A stretch of DNA of 64,000 bases from Grammothele lineata (Eukaryota; Basidiomycota; Agaricomycetes; Polyporales; Polyporaceae), in the NCBI GenBank assembly GCA_002150815.3, contig NDFF03000394.1:372001-436000 (forward strand), in the 5' to 3' direction. Both the position numbers and the translations under genes were made by a program. The notes beneath the pieces were generated by a model. It saw nothing but the letters and a program-made list of their open reading frames with translations, was not told the origin of the DNA and ran no database searches. Below, one piece after another: positions 22,966-35,471 of this stretch; the stretch's first letter is position 1; each line of letters starts with the position of its first letter.

Positions 22966-25900
22966 GACCTCGGCAGACAACGTGGTTCGCGGGGTTGGCG
23001 ATGATGCGCGCGGGGGGCACGAGGGCAGTCGGTAGGCCGAATAGGTTAGCGGACGCGTCGGACGCGCTCTCCGCCGTCTTGAGGCGTTGCGAGAGTTGGC
23101 GGCGAGGTCGTAGAGGTCGGGGTGGGCGGTGGGGGAGACCAAACGGTGACCAGCTCTGTCGCGCGCACCCCAAATATGCAAGGATCAGGCTGTTGTCGAG
23201 CAAACAAAACGCAATAAACAACCACGTATCCTCAGGGCACCCGTTTCACCGGCGGTCTGGGCCTTCCCAGCGTCTATTCCATTTATGGCCAATCAGAGCC
23301 TCCGAGTCTCAATTTCGGGTCGATAAGTGCCTTTACCCCACAGTTTTAATCGTCGGCTGTAACCCCACACTGACGTTGCAGTGACTTCATGCGCGATGTG
23401 ACCGCTCTTTCTTCCGGGCTTTCTCTGTCTCAATCACTCCCCTTGGGCCTTGCCACCGCCCGAACCCGCCGGGAGCGACCATATGAGGCGTAGTTTTCCT
23501 TGTTTTCCACACCACAAGAGACCCACAACGCATTCCGTGCACCCCAAGGAGGCAGTACCCGAAGACACCGCAACGCGGTATTTGCCGTCGCAACCGGCCG
23601 ACGCCCGACGTTCACGACAGCCCCGGTCTCGACCGCCGCCGGCCTCCGAACGGCGTTGTTTCCAGCTCCGGAGTCAGGTGATGGTGCGAGTAATCAACAA
23701 GATCTCCCGGTCCGAGACCGTTGCACACCGACCGTTGTCCTCCGGCCGTCCGTCGTTGTCCTCCCCTCGTTCAACCGTTTTCAAGATCGATACCGGCGGC
23801 CCCGTTGTATGGAAACCTTTGGAAAATTGTCGGTAATCGTGTCTTGGAACCTGTGGCACACGACTAGTGGCTTGCGACCGCATATGTCGTTCAAGCATGC
23901 ACGTGTTTGCGTCGTACGACGCTACGACCGCCACCGCCGATATCGGAGGGCCTTTTCCCACCTTTGCGGCCGGTCCAGCCTCCGTGAGAGTACTCACTGG
24001 AAAGGGGAGGAGGCGCGCTCGTACGCGTGATGTCACCCGCAAAACCCTGTACAGCTGTGTATCTCGAAGCGCAGCCTGCTCGTGCGGTATATTCGCCGAT
24101 GGACGAGTGCTGGACAGCAGCGAGAACGTCGAAGTACGTCGAAGTCTACTACATACAGCCCCGATATCCGAAGTGGCGAGAGTTCGGGGTGCGCTCTTTG
24201 CGCTATCTATCTCTACTTCGCTCGTGGAAGAGCTATTAAGTGGGGACAGTGGCTCTGCCACTCGCCCGTGGCGATATAAGCTCACCCTCGCTATCCGTCC
24301 CGCCCCCCCCCCTAGCTCATGCAGGTGGCTCTCGATGCTCCGCAAGATAAGTTGGGGGTGAGCAACTGACTCTTCCAAGCCTCTTCCGCAGCGGCGCCTT
24401 CCTCTGGTTCCTGCGATAGGATTCGTCTATCAGCCCCAGGGCGGTGTCCCAGTAAGTTCACCGCCGCATCTCCGTAGACGTTTGCTGACCGCGAGGCCTG
24501 CGGTGCACTTCCCATTCCCGTTCCATCCATCTCAGCCGTACAACCACAATTAGCCCTCGAAGCGGAAGTAAACCGGTCCTCGCCCGCTGAATCCATGTCG
24601 ACTTCCGTCTACATACCACCAAGCCGCCTCGGATCACTAGCGGGACGCAGCGACGTCATCCAGCTCAGAACGCCCAGTCCTGCACTCCTGATTCAGCAGC
24701 CCGTGTCGTCAGCAGCTGCAAATCTGCCTCCGGGACCCTCGTCAGCGCCGCTGCGGTGATGCAACGACGCAACGGCGACCATCAGTAGGCCCTCGGGTCC
24801 AGAGTCCAGACGCGTCGGCCCCGCACCTGTCGCCCAGCGGGCCCCGCGCGCGTCCTGCGAGTTGCCTCGTGCACGCTGGTTTTTACTAGCTTTTACTCCG
24901 AACGCGCATCGGCGACCGAATCCGAAAGCGCGCGACAGCTGCAATATTCGCCAGCTATACCTACGACTTGCACGTCCGACCGGTTGCAATCGCGCGAATG
25001 CCGGCGCGGGTCTGCACAAGTGCGGAACGGAACGGACGTACGCTGTCCGACGGGACTGACTCGCGCATCCCGATGCGCTTCGCGTGCGCTCCGAATGCGC
25101 TTCTTCCGGTGGCCTATTCGCTCGTGCCTTCTACGGGGACCTCTACACTTCAGCGGTAGGTCTTCATTGGCCTTCAGTGGGAACCATCGATGACTTATCG
25201 ACTCGATCTGTGCAGCGTGGTTGGGCACAGTCGTGTGCCACTGGTCTGAGAGACGTTCTAGAGTCTGGCTTAATGCATTAAGCCCTGAAGCTTCAGAGAA
25301 GGCCCCATGGCTTGGCGGTGGGTGCACGTATGCTCTACAGCCTTCTACAGCCCCCTAACGCTGTCAGTCTAGCTTCGTATTACGTCTACAAGTCCCCCTC
25401 GAGAGCGGTGCCCGAGCTTCGAGCCGCGGAACGGGGCAGGATGCTACGGAACGCACAGGGTTCCGGTGCGTCCTTCTAGGTGTCCTGAACGTTCGCTCGT
25501 CCACCACGCTGACGCCTTCTCCTGGTCCTCAGCTACCGATGAAGTATATCTGCGGTTCCGGAGTCCCATACATACATCGCGCACGCCCGCCGCGCTCTAC
25601 ACGCAAAGCCGTATACTCTGAATCTCGATGCTTCCCTGCCCCTTCGATCCAGGACCTTCTGATCGGCGAATCAGCTCGTACGCACGCGTCGGAGTTGCAC
25701 GCCCTCATCAGCTCCGTCTCCGTCTCCGCCTCCGAGGCATGCGTACACGCCTTCGCGCGTTTATGAATGAAGGCCTAGTCCGGCGACTCAAGCAGCGCGT
25801 TCTCATGCTCCTATGTTTCAGACCCGCGCGCGGGCCTGACATACCATTGACAGTCTCGCGCGAGACCGGGCGGTGAGCGAGGGGCGCTCCCCTTGGATCG

Positions 25901-28900
25901 TTTGTCCCTGTTCCCCGCGGCGATCGCGGTGGGTGGCACTGCGTCTATGGTCTTTATGAACGGACGTCAGACGGGAACGAACCCCTGCGGCAGAAGCTGA
26001 ACGATCTCGCCCTACACGAGTGCGCACACGCGGTGGTTCGTAGGCTCTCGATGCGCTCTTTTCGTTCACCCCGTATCGTACCAGTCCGTGTGCGGGCGCA
26101 GAGCGGGCAGCTACTGGGTCGAAAGGGGGCGGCTCGATGGCATCGCTGATTCGCTCACGGATCTGGGGTGCCCGCCGCTGAGTTTCCGCTAGTTCCCAGC
26201 TGCGCGGGGAACTTCCTAGGCCTGCCATTGCGCGCGTACTATAGTGCTCTGGCTTACCCCGCAGGGTCCTGCAGCAAGACAGGATGGCCGAGACCGTGCG
26301 AAGAGAACTCTGTCGCGCGGGGAAGTCTGTATTTGGCGAAAGAGAAAGAAAAGAGCGGACAGGAGATGTGAAGAGCTGTTTAGGCATGCATACTAGCCTG
26401 TGGCTGGGGAGGGGTTCCTTCTTGTGCGCGACGCGCGGCGAGGGAACGTCTGATCAGCGGACAGGCTGGGTCAGTTCGACACGTTCGAATTCCTTTCGCG
26501 AGCTTGTGCGCGATGGTGTCGTGGCCCGCTCCACGTCCTTATGGAAACGACGACGTCGGCCGAGTGGCGAGCGCGGGGGAGAGTTGGTCGTGGGCGAGCA
26601 CCGACCGCAAGTCCTTACGTCCCGCTGTGCTACGTGATGGACGCGGTGGCCTGGGCCTCTTCGCGCGTCGTGTGACATGGGTCAGACGGCGGTTCCTGGG
26701 AGTCGCGGGCGAGAGCGTGTTCGTGGAGCGCCTTCCTTCTGGAGCTCGCGCACGTGCGGTAAGCGAAAGAGGAAGAACGAGTGACGCATCGATCCCTGTC
26801 AACGAACTCGTTCTCTGTCCATTTAGACGTCCGTTTTCGTGCATATCCACGCGAGAAGCTCCCCGCACGCCACTCTTCGACGCATCGATGCCGTCCGGGG
26901 AGTTCTCTGGAGTTCTCAGTGCGCAGCGGCAGAAGGCGGACGTGAGCGATCGTGCGAGGTATGGCCTGCAACTCTTACGTCTTTGTCTGCGCATGATCTG
27001 ACCTCTAGACTCTTGCTAGGGACAAGATCGCCCACAGGCGTTCAGTACCAGACGTATGCTATGACACGCCGTCATCAAGTGACCCCTCCAACTGGTGTGA
27101 ACCGTCATACGCAGCACCCAGCCAAGCACCGCTGCGTGTCAGCGGCCCACAGGCGTCGGAACGCTCGACGGCCATATGCACGAGCTGGCCACAGCGTGCG
27201 ACCGCCATCCCCAGGCATCGCGAGCGTTCTGTCGCCTCGTGTGCCTCCTGCACTCTCCCGCTCAGATCGTCTGACACTCTGGGTCGCGGCGTGACCATGT
27301 CGATGCGAGCCAGGTCTGTGGCTCGACGCTGCTCGCATCGTCAAGTGACGCAGCACGCGCGCGTTCTCAGCACGTCTAGGCCCCCTCGACGCCGCCCGCG
27401 ACCTGTACGCTGGACAATCCTCACAGCCGCACCGCGAATCGATTTGGGCCGGGCGGGTCGTCATACGCGGAACGCTCCGAGTCGCTCCTGGCGGACGTGT
27501 CAAAAAAGGTGCGCGTCCTGATCTCGGGTCCTGTCGCGACTGAACTGAACTGCAGCGCAGCGCGCGCGCAGGGATCTGCAGCCGTGTGGCCTGCATTGAG
27601 GCCCTGGATGGAGGGCCCTCCATCCAGGGCCTCAATGCAGGCCACATCATGAGGTGCTTTCCCTTTCTCGGTGGCGGATCGCACGCGTCGCTGCTAGAGC
27701 GCCGCCTGTGGCTTCCGCGATTATCCAGCTGCCTCAGGCTTCTATCGCCTCCATATCCTCTCTTCACGGGAGAGGCACCCGCGCAGTGAGAGAGCGTGCC
27801 TGTCTGTCTGTCTTATCGCCTACGCGCGATAGCGCGCCGGGCGGCGAGTATATATACTCCTCGCCTTCGGATTCAGGAAGGTGTGGAGCACCTTAAGCCC
27901 ATGACCTTCCTGCGCATCGCCGAGCACGTTCGTCCCTTGCTTGTGCTCGCCATATGTAGTGTGTTGGCCGCCGTTCGCAACGAGCACAGAGGAGATATTT
28001 CTCTGCCGGGATGGGGTTTAGTGGTACGTAGTAACCTTTACACTCGGTGAATGATCTATAACGCATATCTTGTCTTCTTTGCAGATCATGACGAGCTTGT
28101 GCAGATCGGCACCGCGCTTCCTCTTGTCTTTCCTAATCCGAGCAACGAGAATCCATTCAGTTCGCTTTCCTAGACTCTCGCTTGTGTGAAGCGCGAGCTG
28201 GACGGTCCGACTCATGAAAAAGCCAAGGAACTACGGTCCGCTCGCGACATACGGGTATGCTATGCCTCCCGGATAGGCTTTACACGTTTCGCAATTACCT
28301 GGAGTCATCACCCTGAGCACACGGTTGTATGACGTAGGGAATTACTACGACAGGGCTTCTAGGGTGGAGCAGTGTTTCGAAGACGAACACGCTTGATAGG
28401 AGACGAAAACGGTAGGTTATGACGAAGGTGAGGCTGCGATTTGCAATAGACTGTTTATGCCCATTCATGCTAGGGCCCAGAAGCCTACTCATACCTACAG
28501 GAAGTCTCGGGACGCCTCACCCGCCCTTGTCGGAACGAAAGAACTCGCCAACGCTCGTCGCAATTTTCTCCCTTTCCTCCGCACGATTCTCCGAACATCT
28601 CGCACTCCCACCGTCGCCCGGACATTCCTACGCCCATGCCGAGTCTGCCACCGCGGTTTTCGCTCCAGGGGGAATCCGTACGGTGCGCGGCGCGCACGCC
28701 GACAAGGCGACAGTACGGCTATTCCGGTCTCATCTCCGAACTTTTTACCTCTTCAGAACGTCGTCCGAGGCACATCCCGGGAACTTCGTCGGCTGCGCCA
28801 AGCCATAGCCATAGCCACGAACGGCATACATCCTCCTTGCGGCCTGCGGGAGACCGCATTGGAGCGGCTCCAACGTCAACGATGTCGTGACCACGGACCA

Positions 28901-30172
28901 CTCGATGAAGCTTGCCCGGGCCTTTGGCGGAAGCTAGAGCAACGAGAGCAAGCCTGGCATTAATTGGCGAGGCCGCGCCCGAAGGCATCGCAAGCCCGCA
29001 GCCGCCCCCGGCCCATGACCGCGAGCTTGTACGTCGACAACGACACATCCCAGCCTGGCACGCGGGAAATTTTTCGCGCAGAAGGAACACGGCGAGCGAA
29101 CGAACGCGTCATCGCGTCGCGGCGTAGAGCCTTTCTCGGGGGATCGTCGGTGGCGCGCGCGAGCGCCCACGGCCTTGCCGCGGCGTCTCCCCATCCATAG
29201 CCACTGGCCAGGCGGTCAGGCTCCCCGTCCCGCCCTCGCGCCCGCGTTGACGAAATGGATCGACACGGTCCGTTCCTCCATCGGGCGATCGTCCACGGCG
29301 ACCTGTGCGGCTTCCTCGAGCGCGACGGTTAACGACTAATGCCTGCGCGAGGCTAGCGCTGTCGACGTGGCAGCTTGGTCTCCTCGACTTGCCTGCTGGG
29401 GCGATCGGTACGCTACAGACTATCACCAGGCAGGCACGCACATCGCGCGAGGCGCGCTAGGAGACAACGCAACGCAACGCAGCAGGCGGGAGGGCGCGCA
29501 TGGCTATATGAACGCCGCATCGCGCGAGGTATGGGCAGTACTAGTGGTGGAAACGCGCGGAACCGCGCCCCACGCGCGCAAGGGCTCCCGCCATCCGTCG
29601 TACGTACGAGGGAGGGCGTGCATCCCGGAAGGCCCGCCGCACTCGCCGGGTCGCTCTGAGCGCACAGCTCGTCCGATGCCCGCCAACAGGGCCCTGGGGC
29701 AGCTTCGCGAAAACTGCCTCGTCGCCAATTGCAACGAGTCGTCGTGCGGGGCGCACCGGTGCGTGGCCCAGGTCGCATACGGGTGTGGCTAGGGCCGTTG
29801 ACCGACGTCCGTTTTGCAGGCTCCTTGCCATGGGTGCGCTCATGCACGCTCACGCCTCAGGCGATTAGGCTATAGAGTTCGCGGCCACCCTCAGGCTCAC
29901 GCTTCCCCGCGCGGGGGAAGCCCACGCACTCATGTTGGGCCGACAGCGACACACGCTGCCCGCTGACCGCCAGCCACAGATAGCTAGGGGTTCGCAGCGC
30001 ACCTGCGCTACGGATGCATGGGCCGGAACGCGCGATCTGCGCTCGGCCGCGGATGGGCATCCAACCCAGCCCCGCCCGCCGGGGAGGCGTACGCCCAGCG
30101 GCCCAGGCACGGCCACACGGACGCGGGCGCGCGTACGGTTCGAGGGTGGGCGCCGTGCTCGCGGGCGTATGT
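22966..30172. other. 7-kb region without a supported gene
   Basis: GC-rich DNA with many overlapping open frames on all six frames, none with splice logic or recognisable motifs. CpG is abundant and there is no obvious C-to-T decay of the kind RIP leaves. A 62-bp perfect palindrome sits at 27585-27646. It could be degenerate repeat DNA, or hold genes too diverged to see by eye. Confidence 0.45.
27585..27646. repeat. perfect 62-bp palindrome
   Basis: Two 31-base arms meet at GGGCCC (27613-27618) with no spacer. The left arm contains GGCCTGCATTGAGGCCCTGG and the right arm is its exact reverse complement; the match breaks only outside 27585 and 27646. RNA from either strand would fold into a long hairpin. 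Confidence 0.95.
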
Positions 30173-30185
30173 AAAGATGCCGTCG
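30173..30185. repeat. left copy of putative LINE target-site duplication
   Basis: AAAGATGCCGTCG, identical to 42761-42773 directly at the end of the poly(A) tail. The three A's may belong to the tail on the right side. Confidence 0.65.
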
Positions 30186-31199
30186 GAACTCCTTCGACCC
30201 GAACCGCCACCATCCGCTTGGTGCGTTCGTGCCCCCGCCTCCTCTCCCCCCGGGGAGAGAGGTATTTGGGCTCAACTCTGTATCTCTCATAGAACGGGGA
30301 AGGTCAGGAGGAGTCTCCACAAGAACAAGCACCCAGTCTGCCATCGAGGTGAGTGCCGAGAGTCCCCGCCGCGAGAAGAGGGCGCGAAGTGGGGCGCAGT
30401 GACCTACCACGCAAGAAGCCTGCTCTGCTACCTATGTCCCGTAGACCGCCACTTGTAATGCGCTCGAGCACCCTAGAACCCCATGACACCATTGAAACCC
30501 CCTACCATGCCTGCCCACTGGATACGACGACACCTATGCGCTGGCAGCCACGCCAGTGGGAGGCCCGCTTAAAGCGCCCTGCAAACCCTAACCCGCACGA
30601 GACAAACAGCGCCAGGACCCCAAGCGCCAGACCAAGCACGTGTCCCGAGCGCTAGTCCGTGCCTGCGAAGCACAGGCAATGCCCTTTTTAGGGCCACGCG
30701 TGAGCAAACGCCAGCACGAGATAAACCGCGCATTTAAGCACTCCAACACCCGCTGAACAAAGGGCTCAGCTGTCGAAACTGAGCTACAACGAGCCCGAGC
30801 AATGTGCCCACGTACTGAATTACCCGGTACATGGCCCTAACAGCCGGATTTGGCTGAAGTATATAGAAGCTATGGCAGGTGAATGCCCTGCTGCTGCGGG
30901 AATGCGTAGAATGGGGCTCTCCCCTGCCCACGCTGCGTGCGAATAGAGCCCACCAGCTGCTAGTCTGAGCTGAGACCCAGCCGAACCCCATGATATGAAG
31001 GTGCTGAGGCATGCAGCTGACGTGTCTGCTATTCTACCGGCCGCCGCCGATGACTGCCGACGACCCCCTCGCTTGCAGCTCTCTGATACGCGACCACCAC
31101 CCTTTGTCATTCGTTACCACCTGCAAGACACAATGAGGACGATAAAAGCCTAGCAACCCCTGCCCCCCAAGACAGAACAGCTGGCCGGATCGCCACATC

Positions 31200-31832
31200 A
31201 TGTCCACCGACAGCCTGAGCACCACCGCTCCACCCACTACCCCTGCCCTCCCACTCTTTGCTAGCCTCAGAGGCTTCATCGCTCTCTCCAATGAAGGCCA
31301 CCCCCACCCTCGCCGTATCGACGTCTACGACATCCTCTACCCCCCTGCCAGTCCCCTGCAGATTGGACTGCGGGTCAACATCCACGTCATGCTTATGAGA
31401 GCCCGGCACATGGACCCACCAAACACTCGTACCCCCCCCACGTGCACCATGCACCACAAACTCTTCCAGCCCCGTGTCGAGGGGCCGATCATAGCAGTCC
31501 ACGCGCATGAGGAGGGAGCGATCGAGCTGGTTGTGAAGGATGAATGGGTGCTCAACGGGATCACCCATGCCTACATCACCCTCAAGTACATACCAAATGT
31601 GACCGTCAAGCTCAGCCTCCGTGACAGGCTGACACGGTGGATCCTCCGAGGCCACATGACCACCCCACGCCGGGCCGATTTCGAGCCGGACGCGTTCACG
31701 CTCTGCGAGCGGACCGACACCTCGATCGAAGAACGACGCCCATTTTGGATCACGTGCAGTACGGTTGTGGACCACTCGGACGATGACGAAGGGAGCAAGG
31801 TGGAGGAAAAGACGGCCGGGATTAAGGTCTGA
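31200..31832 (+). CDS. unknown ORF in the 5' part of the LINE
   Basis: A 210-residue frame from ATG to TGA. I do not recognise it. It has natural protein composition: MSTDSLSTTAPPTTPALPLF start, a hydrophobic/charged core (DVYDILYPPASPLQIGLRVN, then EEGAIELVVKDEWVLNGITH, then YITLKYIPNVTVKLSLRDRL) and an acidic tail (DHSDDDEGSKVEEKTAG). No zinc knuckle, coiled coil or catalytic motif. It lies 977 bases before ORF1. It could be an accessory LINE protein, a captured host gene, or part of an older element. Confidence 0.5.
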   Translation: MSTDSLSTTAPPTTPALPLFASLRGFIALSNEGHPHPRRIDVYDILYPPASPLQIGLRVNIHVMLMRARHMDPPNTRTPPTCTMHHKLFQPRVEGPIIAVHAHEEGAIELVVKDEWVLNGITHAYITLKYIPNVTVKLSLRDRLTRWILRGHMTTPRRADFEPDAFTLCERTDTSIEERRPFWITCSTVVDHSDDDEGSKVEEKTAGIKV

Positions 31833-32808
31833 AGGGCCGGTTGACGTCTCCGCAGGACCTCCTACTTCATTAGCGGACACTCTGTAACTCCCACCACGCC
31901 ACCGTACTCGCATGCCCGTCTCGAAATGTATGCCGCAGATTGATGACCGAGACGACTGACACGAACGGCGTCGACCGGGTCCCGCTAGCCCGAGCCCCCC
32001 GCCGGTAGGACGGAAGTTGCGCCTGTAGCCCAGGCAAAACCGACCTCGCTAAACTGACCCAGACTGCAGAAGACTCAGCTTTGATCAACACGGAGCTTTT
32101 CTCAAAGACTCACGTACAAAGAAATGATGCAAAAGGGTCCGACAGAGGCAACAATGAATAAGCAAACCTCTAAGAGGAGGAAATAGTTAGCCACCATGGG
32201 AAGACGCTAGGATTCCCTGACAAACCCAGGGCCTGCAGACGGGGCAGATGACCGGAAACAAGTGCCACGCGGCTGATGAACGTCCTGAACGACGAACGTC
32301 CTACCAACTGCGAGATGCCTGCCCATCCCTCATCGCCGAAAAACGCCGCCCCGCCTCCTAAACGGAGATGACGCAGAGAACGCCACAGCTACGCACTAAC
32401 CTGGAAGCATACTCGCGGGACTCATGCATACCTGCGGAGAACGAATTGCGACCGCAAGCTGCCCAAGAGAAACCCGTTAGGGTGAGGACTGTCCGGCCAA
32501 GATGTGGGTCGAGCTGGATCGCACAAGCTCGGAAGACGCCGGCGAGGCCGCTCGGCCGGACACGCCGCGGACAAACCGGCCAAACAGAAACAAATAACCC
32601 ACTGCCGACGAGGGGACCCCGCCACGCGCCCAACGTCCTCACACTGCCCATGCTCGCCCAAGCCATGTCTCCCTCCATCGCTGCCGGGCCCCTTGCTGCC
32701 CGTAGACCTGACACGATAGCCCCCCAGAGACGACGGATGCTAAGCGCCTGACGGAGACCCATAAAAACTGGTGAGCCCGTCCACGATACCCCAGGTGGCA
32801 CAGCGCCG
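31833..32808. other. LINE untranslated region before ORF1
   Basis: About 975 bases inside the proposed LINE without a convincing frame. The sequence is C- and A-rich like the flanking LINE parts. A possible internal promoter cannot be located by eye. Confidence 0.4.
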
Positions 32809-35262
32809 ATGTCCCCCCCGTCCCAGTCCAGCTCCTCCCCAGACTCGCCGACCCCGCCGCCCCAGGCGGGAGGCCACAGCGACAGGCCGCACGCCGACCG
32901 CACGCCCTCCCCCTCGACCGGGCCCCCTGCGGGCGCCGCGTTAAGCGACGACTTGGACGACCCGCCGCCAGTGTCCCTCAACCCACCGGAGGACCAGCAG
33001 CGCGCTCGTGAGGAGCTGCGCCAAGCCATCCAGCCCCCTGCGACCCACGCCGACGACGCCAGCGTCGCGGACGAAGCCGCGACCCAAGACCGGGCTCAGG
33101 CGAGGCCGAGCTGCAACTCCGCTCCCCCTACGTTCTCGAACTCCCCGCCGCGCCGGCCGTTTTTGGATGATAGACCGCCCCCCGAAGGTACCGCCTACCC
33201 GCCGCACGGCTTCATGATCAACCACACAGAGCCGGAGGATGAGGAGCTCTACGATGTAAGAGCATACCCCGACCTCCGCTGACCGAGCTGCTAACAACGA
33301 CACTAGGAATGGCTCACAAACTCCTGCGACGACGGAGTCACAATCTGGGACGACTACATCACGGATGGCCTGGACAGAGACGGCAACCCCATCCCTGCCC
33401 GCCCTCCCAAGCGCGCCAGAACCGAGGAGTACGACGACCGCTCGGGTATGGCCTCGATGGGGGGCTCCCTGTACGGGACCCCTGTCCCGCCAACGATCTT
33501 TCGCTACCGCCGCCCTCCCGGCACTCGCGCGCACGCTCGTGAACAGGCCCGCCGGCTCCCCCCACGCTACGTCCAGCCGCCAATGGCGCCGATCCAGGAG
33601 GACTCGTCTAGAAACCCTCCCGTAAGCCATGGCCTATGCGATAGAAACATAGATCGCCTGCTAACCGAGGAACACCAGCGTTTTGCCCCCCGGACCTATG
33701 CTGCGGGCTCGCCCTACGACGTCGCTGGTTCCAGAGACGCGGAGTTGGATGCGTACGCGAGGCTCACCGCGGGGCGCTCGTCGCACGTCGCCCCCTATGC
33801 GCCCTCGTCGTTCGCCCCCTTCCAGCCGGCCCCTTTAGTCTCCTATCCCTCGCGCCCTCGGTCCCCCCCGGACGGCTCTGAAGACGAAGGGCCCCGCAAG
33901 GCTTCCCAAGCCCCCGCGGACGAGTCTCGGCTCCCTACCATCGTCCCCCGTCGCCCAGAGGACCTGCCGAACCCGCCGCTCACGGCGCTGGAGACAGGCT
34001 ATACAGCGGGCCCACTCGGCCAATGGAAGCCTAACTTCGTGCCGCCGAAAGCGAGGGGCACGAAGCTCCCGGAGGGTCCCCCAAAGAACAACGAGAAGCA
34101 GGCCAAGCCGGTCCTACCCTCCGTTCTGGCACGATCGCCGCCGCCCCCGGCCTCCAGCAGCCTCGGCCCGCCGTCGTCCTTCCCCGTCCATCCCCTGCAG
34201 CCAGACTACAGCCGGCCCCCTCCTCCACCCCCCCAGAACACGCAATGGTATAGTCCACACAGCCGGAGTGGAAGAGCTTGGACGCTCCCTCCGGCAGACG
34301 GTTTCCCCCTGCCCAAGTTCGAGGACCCGGACGCCCCCGTCTGGAAGCAGGATCCAAGCCACCTCGCCGAGATCTGGAACAGAGACCCGTCAACGCAAGT
34401 CCTCACCTGGATCTACGGAGCAGGCACTCCAAGGATGGCAGACGCTGGGAGGCAGGCCTACGCCATCACCGGTGCGATCGCTGACATCACCGGGCTCGAT
34501 GAAGAGTCCCTGGAAGTGGCCCCTCCGCTTGTTGAGAAGGAACCATGCCCCCTCCCGGCCTTCGCAGATGCCGCCCTTGGATCCAGAGTCCCGACGACCT
34601 GGTGTGTCTCGAACATCCCGCCCCACTGGACCGCAGTCCTGGTCAAACAGGGCGTCTGGTCGTCATCGGACATCACTCTTATCGTTCACTCGCGCGAACT
34701 GCACATCCCGACCGCCTTATTCACTGTCGACGGCATAACGAACAAGGCGAAGGTCGAGTCCGGCGTCCAAGAGTTCTTCAAGAGCGACACCTTCCGGAAC
34801 TTCACAGCGCCCTTCGTGGTTCGCAGCGAGCTCTGGCGAGGAGTGCCTCCCGAGGTCGCGCTAGACGAAATTGCGCGCTTCATGAAAGTAACCCTAGTGC
34901 ACATATCTCCGGCCCACGTCGTAGCTGATGTTTCATCTGCCTCGCCGACTGACGACCCCCAACAGTGGCGGGAGTGGCGCGACGTCCTCCGGCACATGAA
35001 CCTAGCCACCCGGGAGAACCCGTACCTACAATCGAAGGCCACCGTCCTGTGTGGTGGCTGCCGAGGCGCTTTTCACACCACGAGACAGTGCCTACTGCCC
35101 CGAATCCCCGGCTGGAATGGACCACCGCCGCCCTTAGGGCCGGATGACGCGGATGACAGACGTCCCCCCCGTGGCCCCCCGCCTATCAAGAGAGGCCGCA
35201 CACAAAAGGGCGCTGGAGGACAGGGAAGGCGCAGTAGGGCGTCCACGCCCCTCCGGGAGTAG
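32809..35262 (+). CDS. LINE ORF1, gag-like RNA-binding protein with intron
   Basis: Exons 32809-33255 and 33307-35262 (800 residues). The 51-nt gap contains in-frame stops but looks like a spliceosomal intron: GTAAGA donor, GCTAAC branch site, ACACTAG acceptor. The protein is proline-rich and disordered in its first half. It has a more ordered region around residues 450-700 and a CCHC zinc knuckle near the C-terminus (CGGCRGAFHTTRQC, pattern CX2CX4HX4C, about 35049-35090), followed by a basic tail (IKRGRTQKGAGGQGRRSR). In LINEs such proteins coat the RNA and help target-primed reverse transcription. Confidence 0.8.
33256..33306 (+). other. putative spliceosomal intron inside LINE ORF1
   Basis: 51 nt, GTAAGA at the 5' end, GCTAAC 13 bases before the ACTAG end. 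Reading through it hits TGA. The frame on both sides is the same (51 = 3 x 17) and the codon style is continuous (EPEDEELYD | EWLTNSCDDG). Confidence 0.7.
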
Positions 35263-35471
35263 ACTTGTTGCGAACTGCCATAGCTAGAGTAGCCCGCTCC
35301 TGTACCCACACCATATAGGCCCGCTAATATTAACCCCCCCTGCTCGCAAAAACGTTGCTCGAGGACCTGCTAGTGTCCGTTGCTCATTTACCGAGCACGT
35401 TCTTGCGCTACCCTGGTAGGCCCTCTCACACTGCCGGCCAGTCTTCCGGTCCTTGCGATGGCGTTACCAGG
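35263..35471. other. LINE inter-ORF spacer
   Basis: Short spacer between the ORF1 stop and the first ATG of ORF2. The ORF2 frame is open back to 35355 without ATG. Confidence 0.5.

Noticed and set aside
23674..24378. 234-residue minus-strand and 164-residue plus-strand overlapping frames
   Set aside because: Mutually exclusive, both with random-like composition; nothing favours either.
31107..31913. 268-residue minus-strand open frame opposite the LINE's first ORF
   Set aside because: It is Gly/Val/Asp-rich, as expected from the complement of a Pro/His-rich plus-strand frame, and has no motif.
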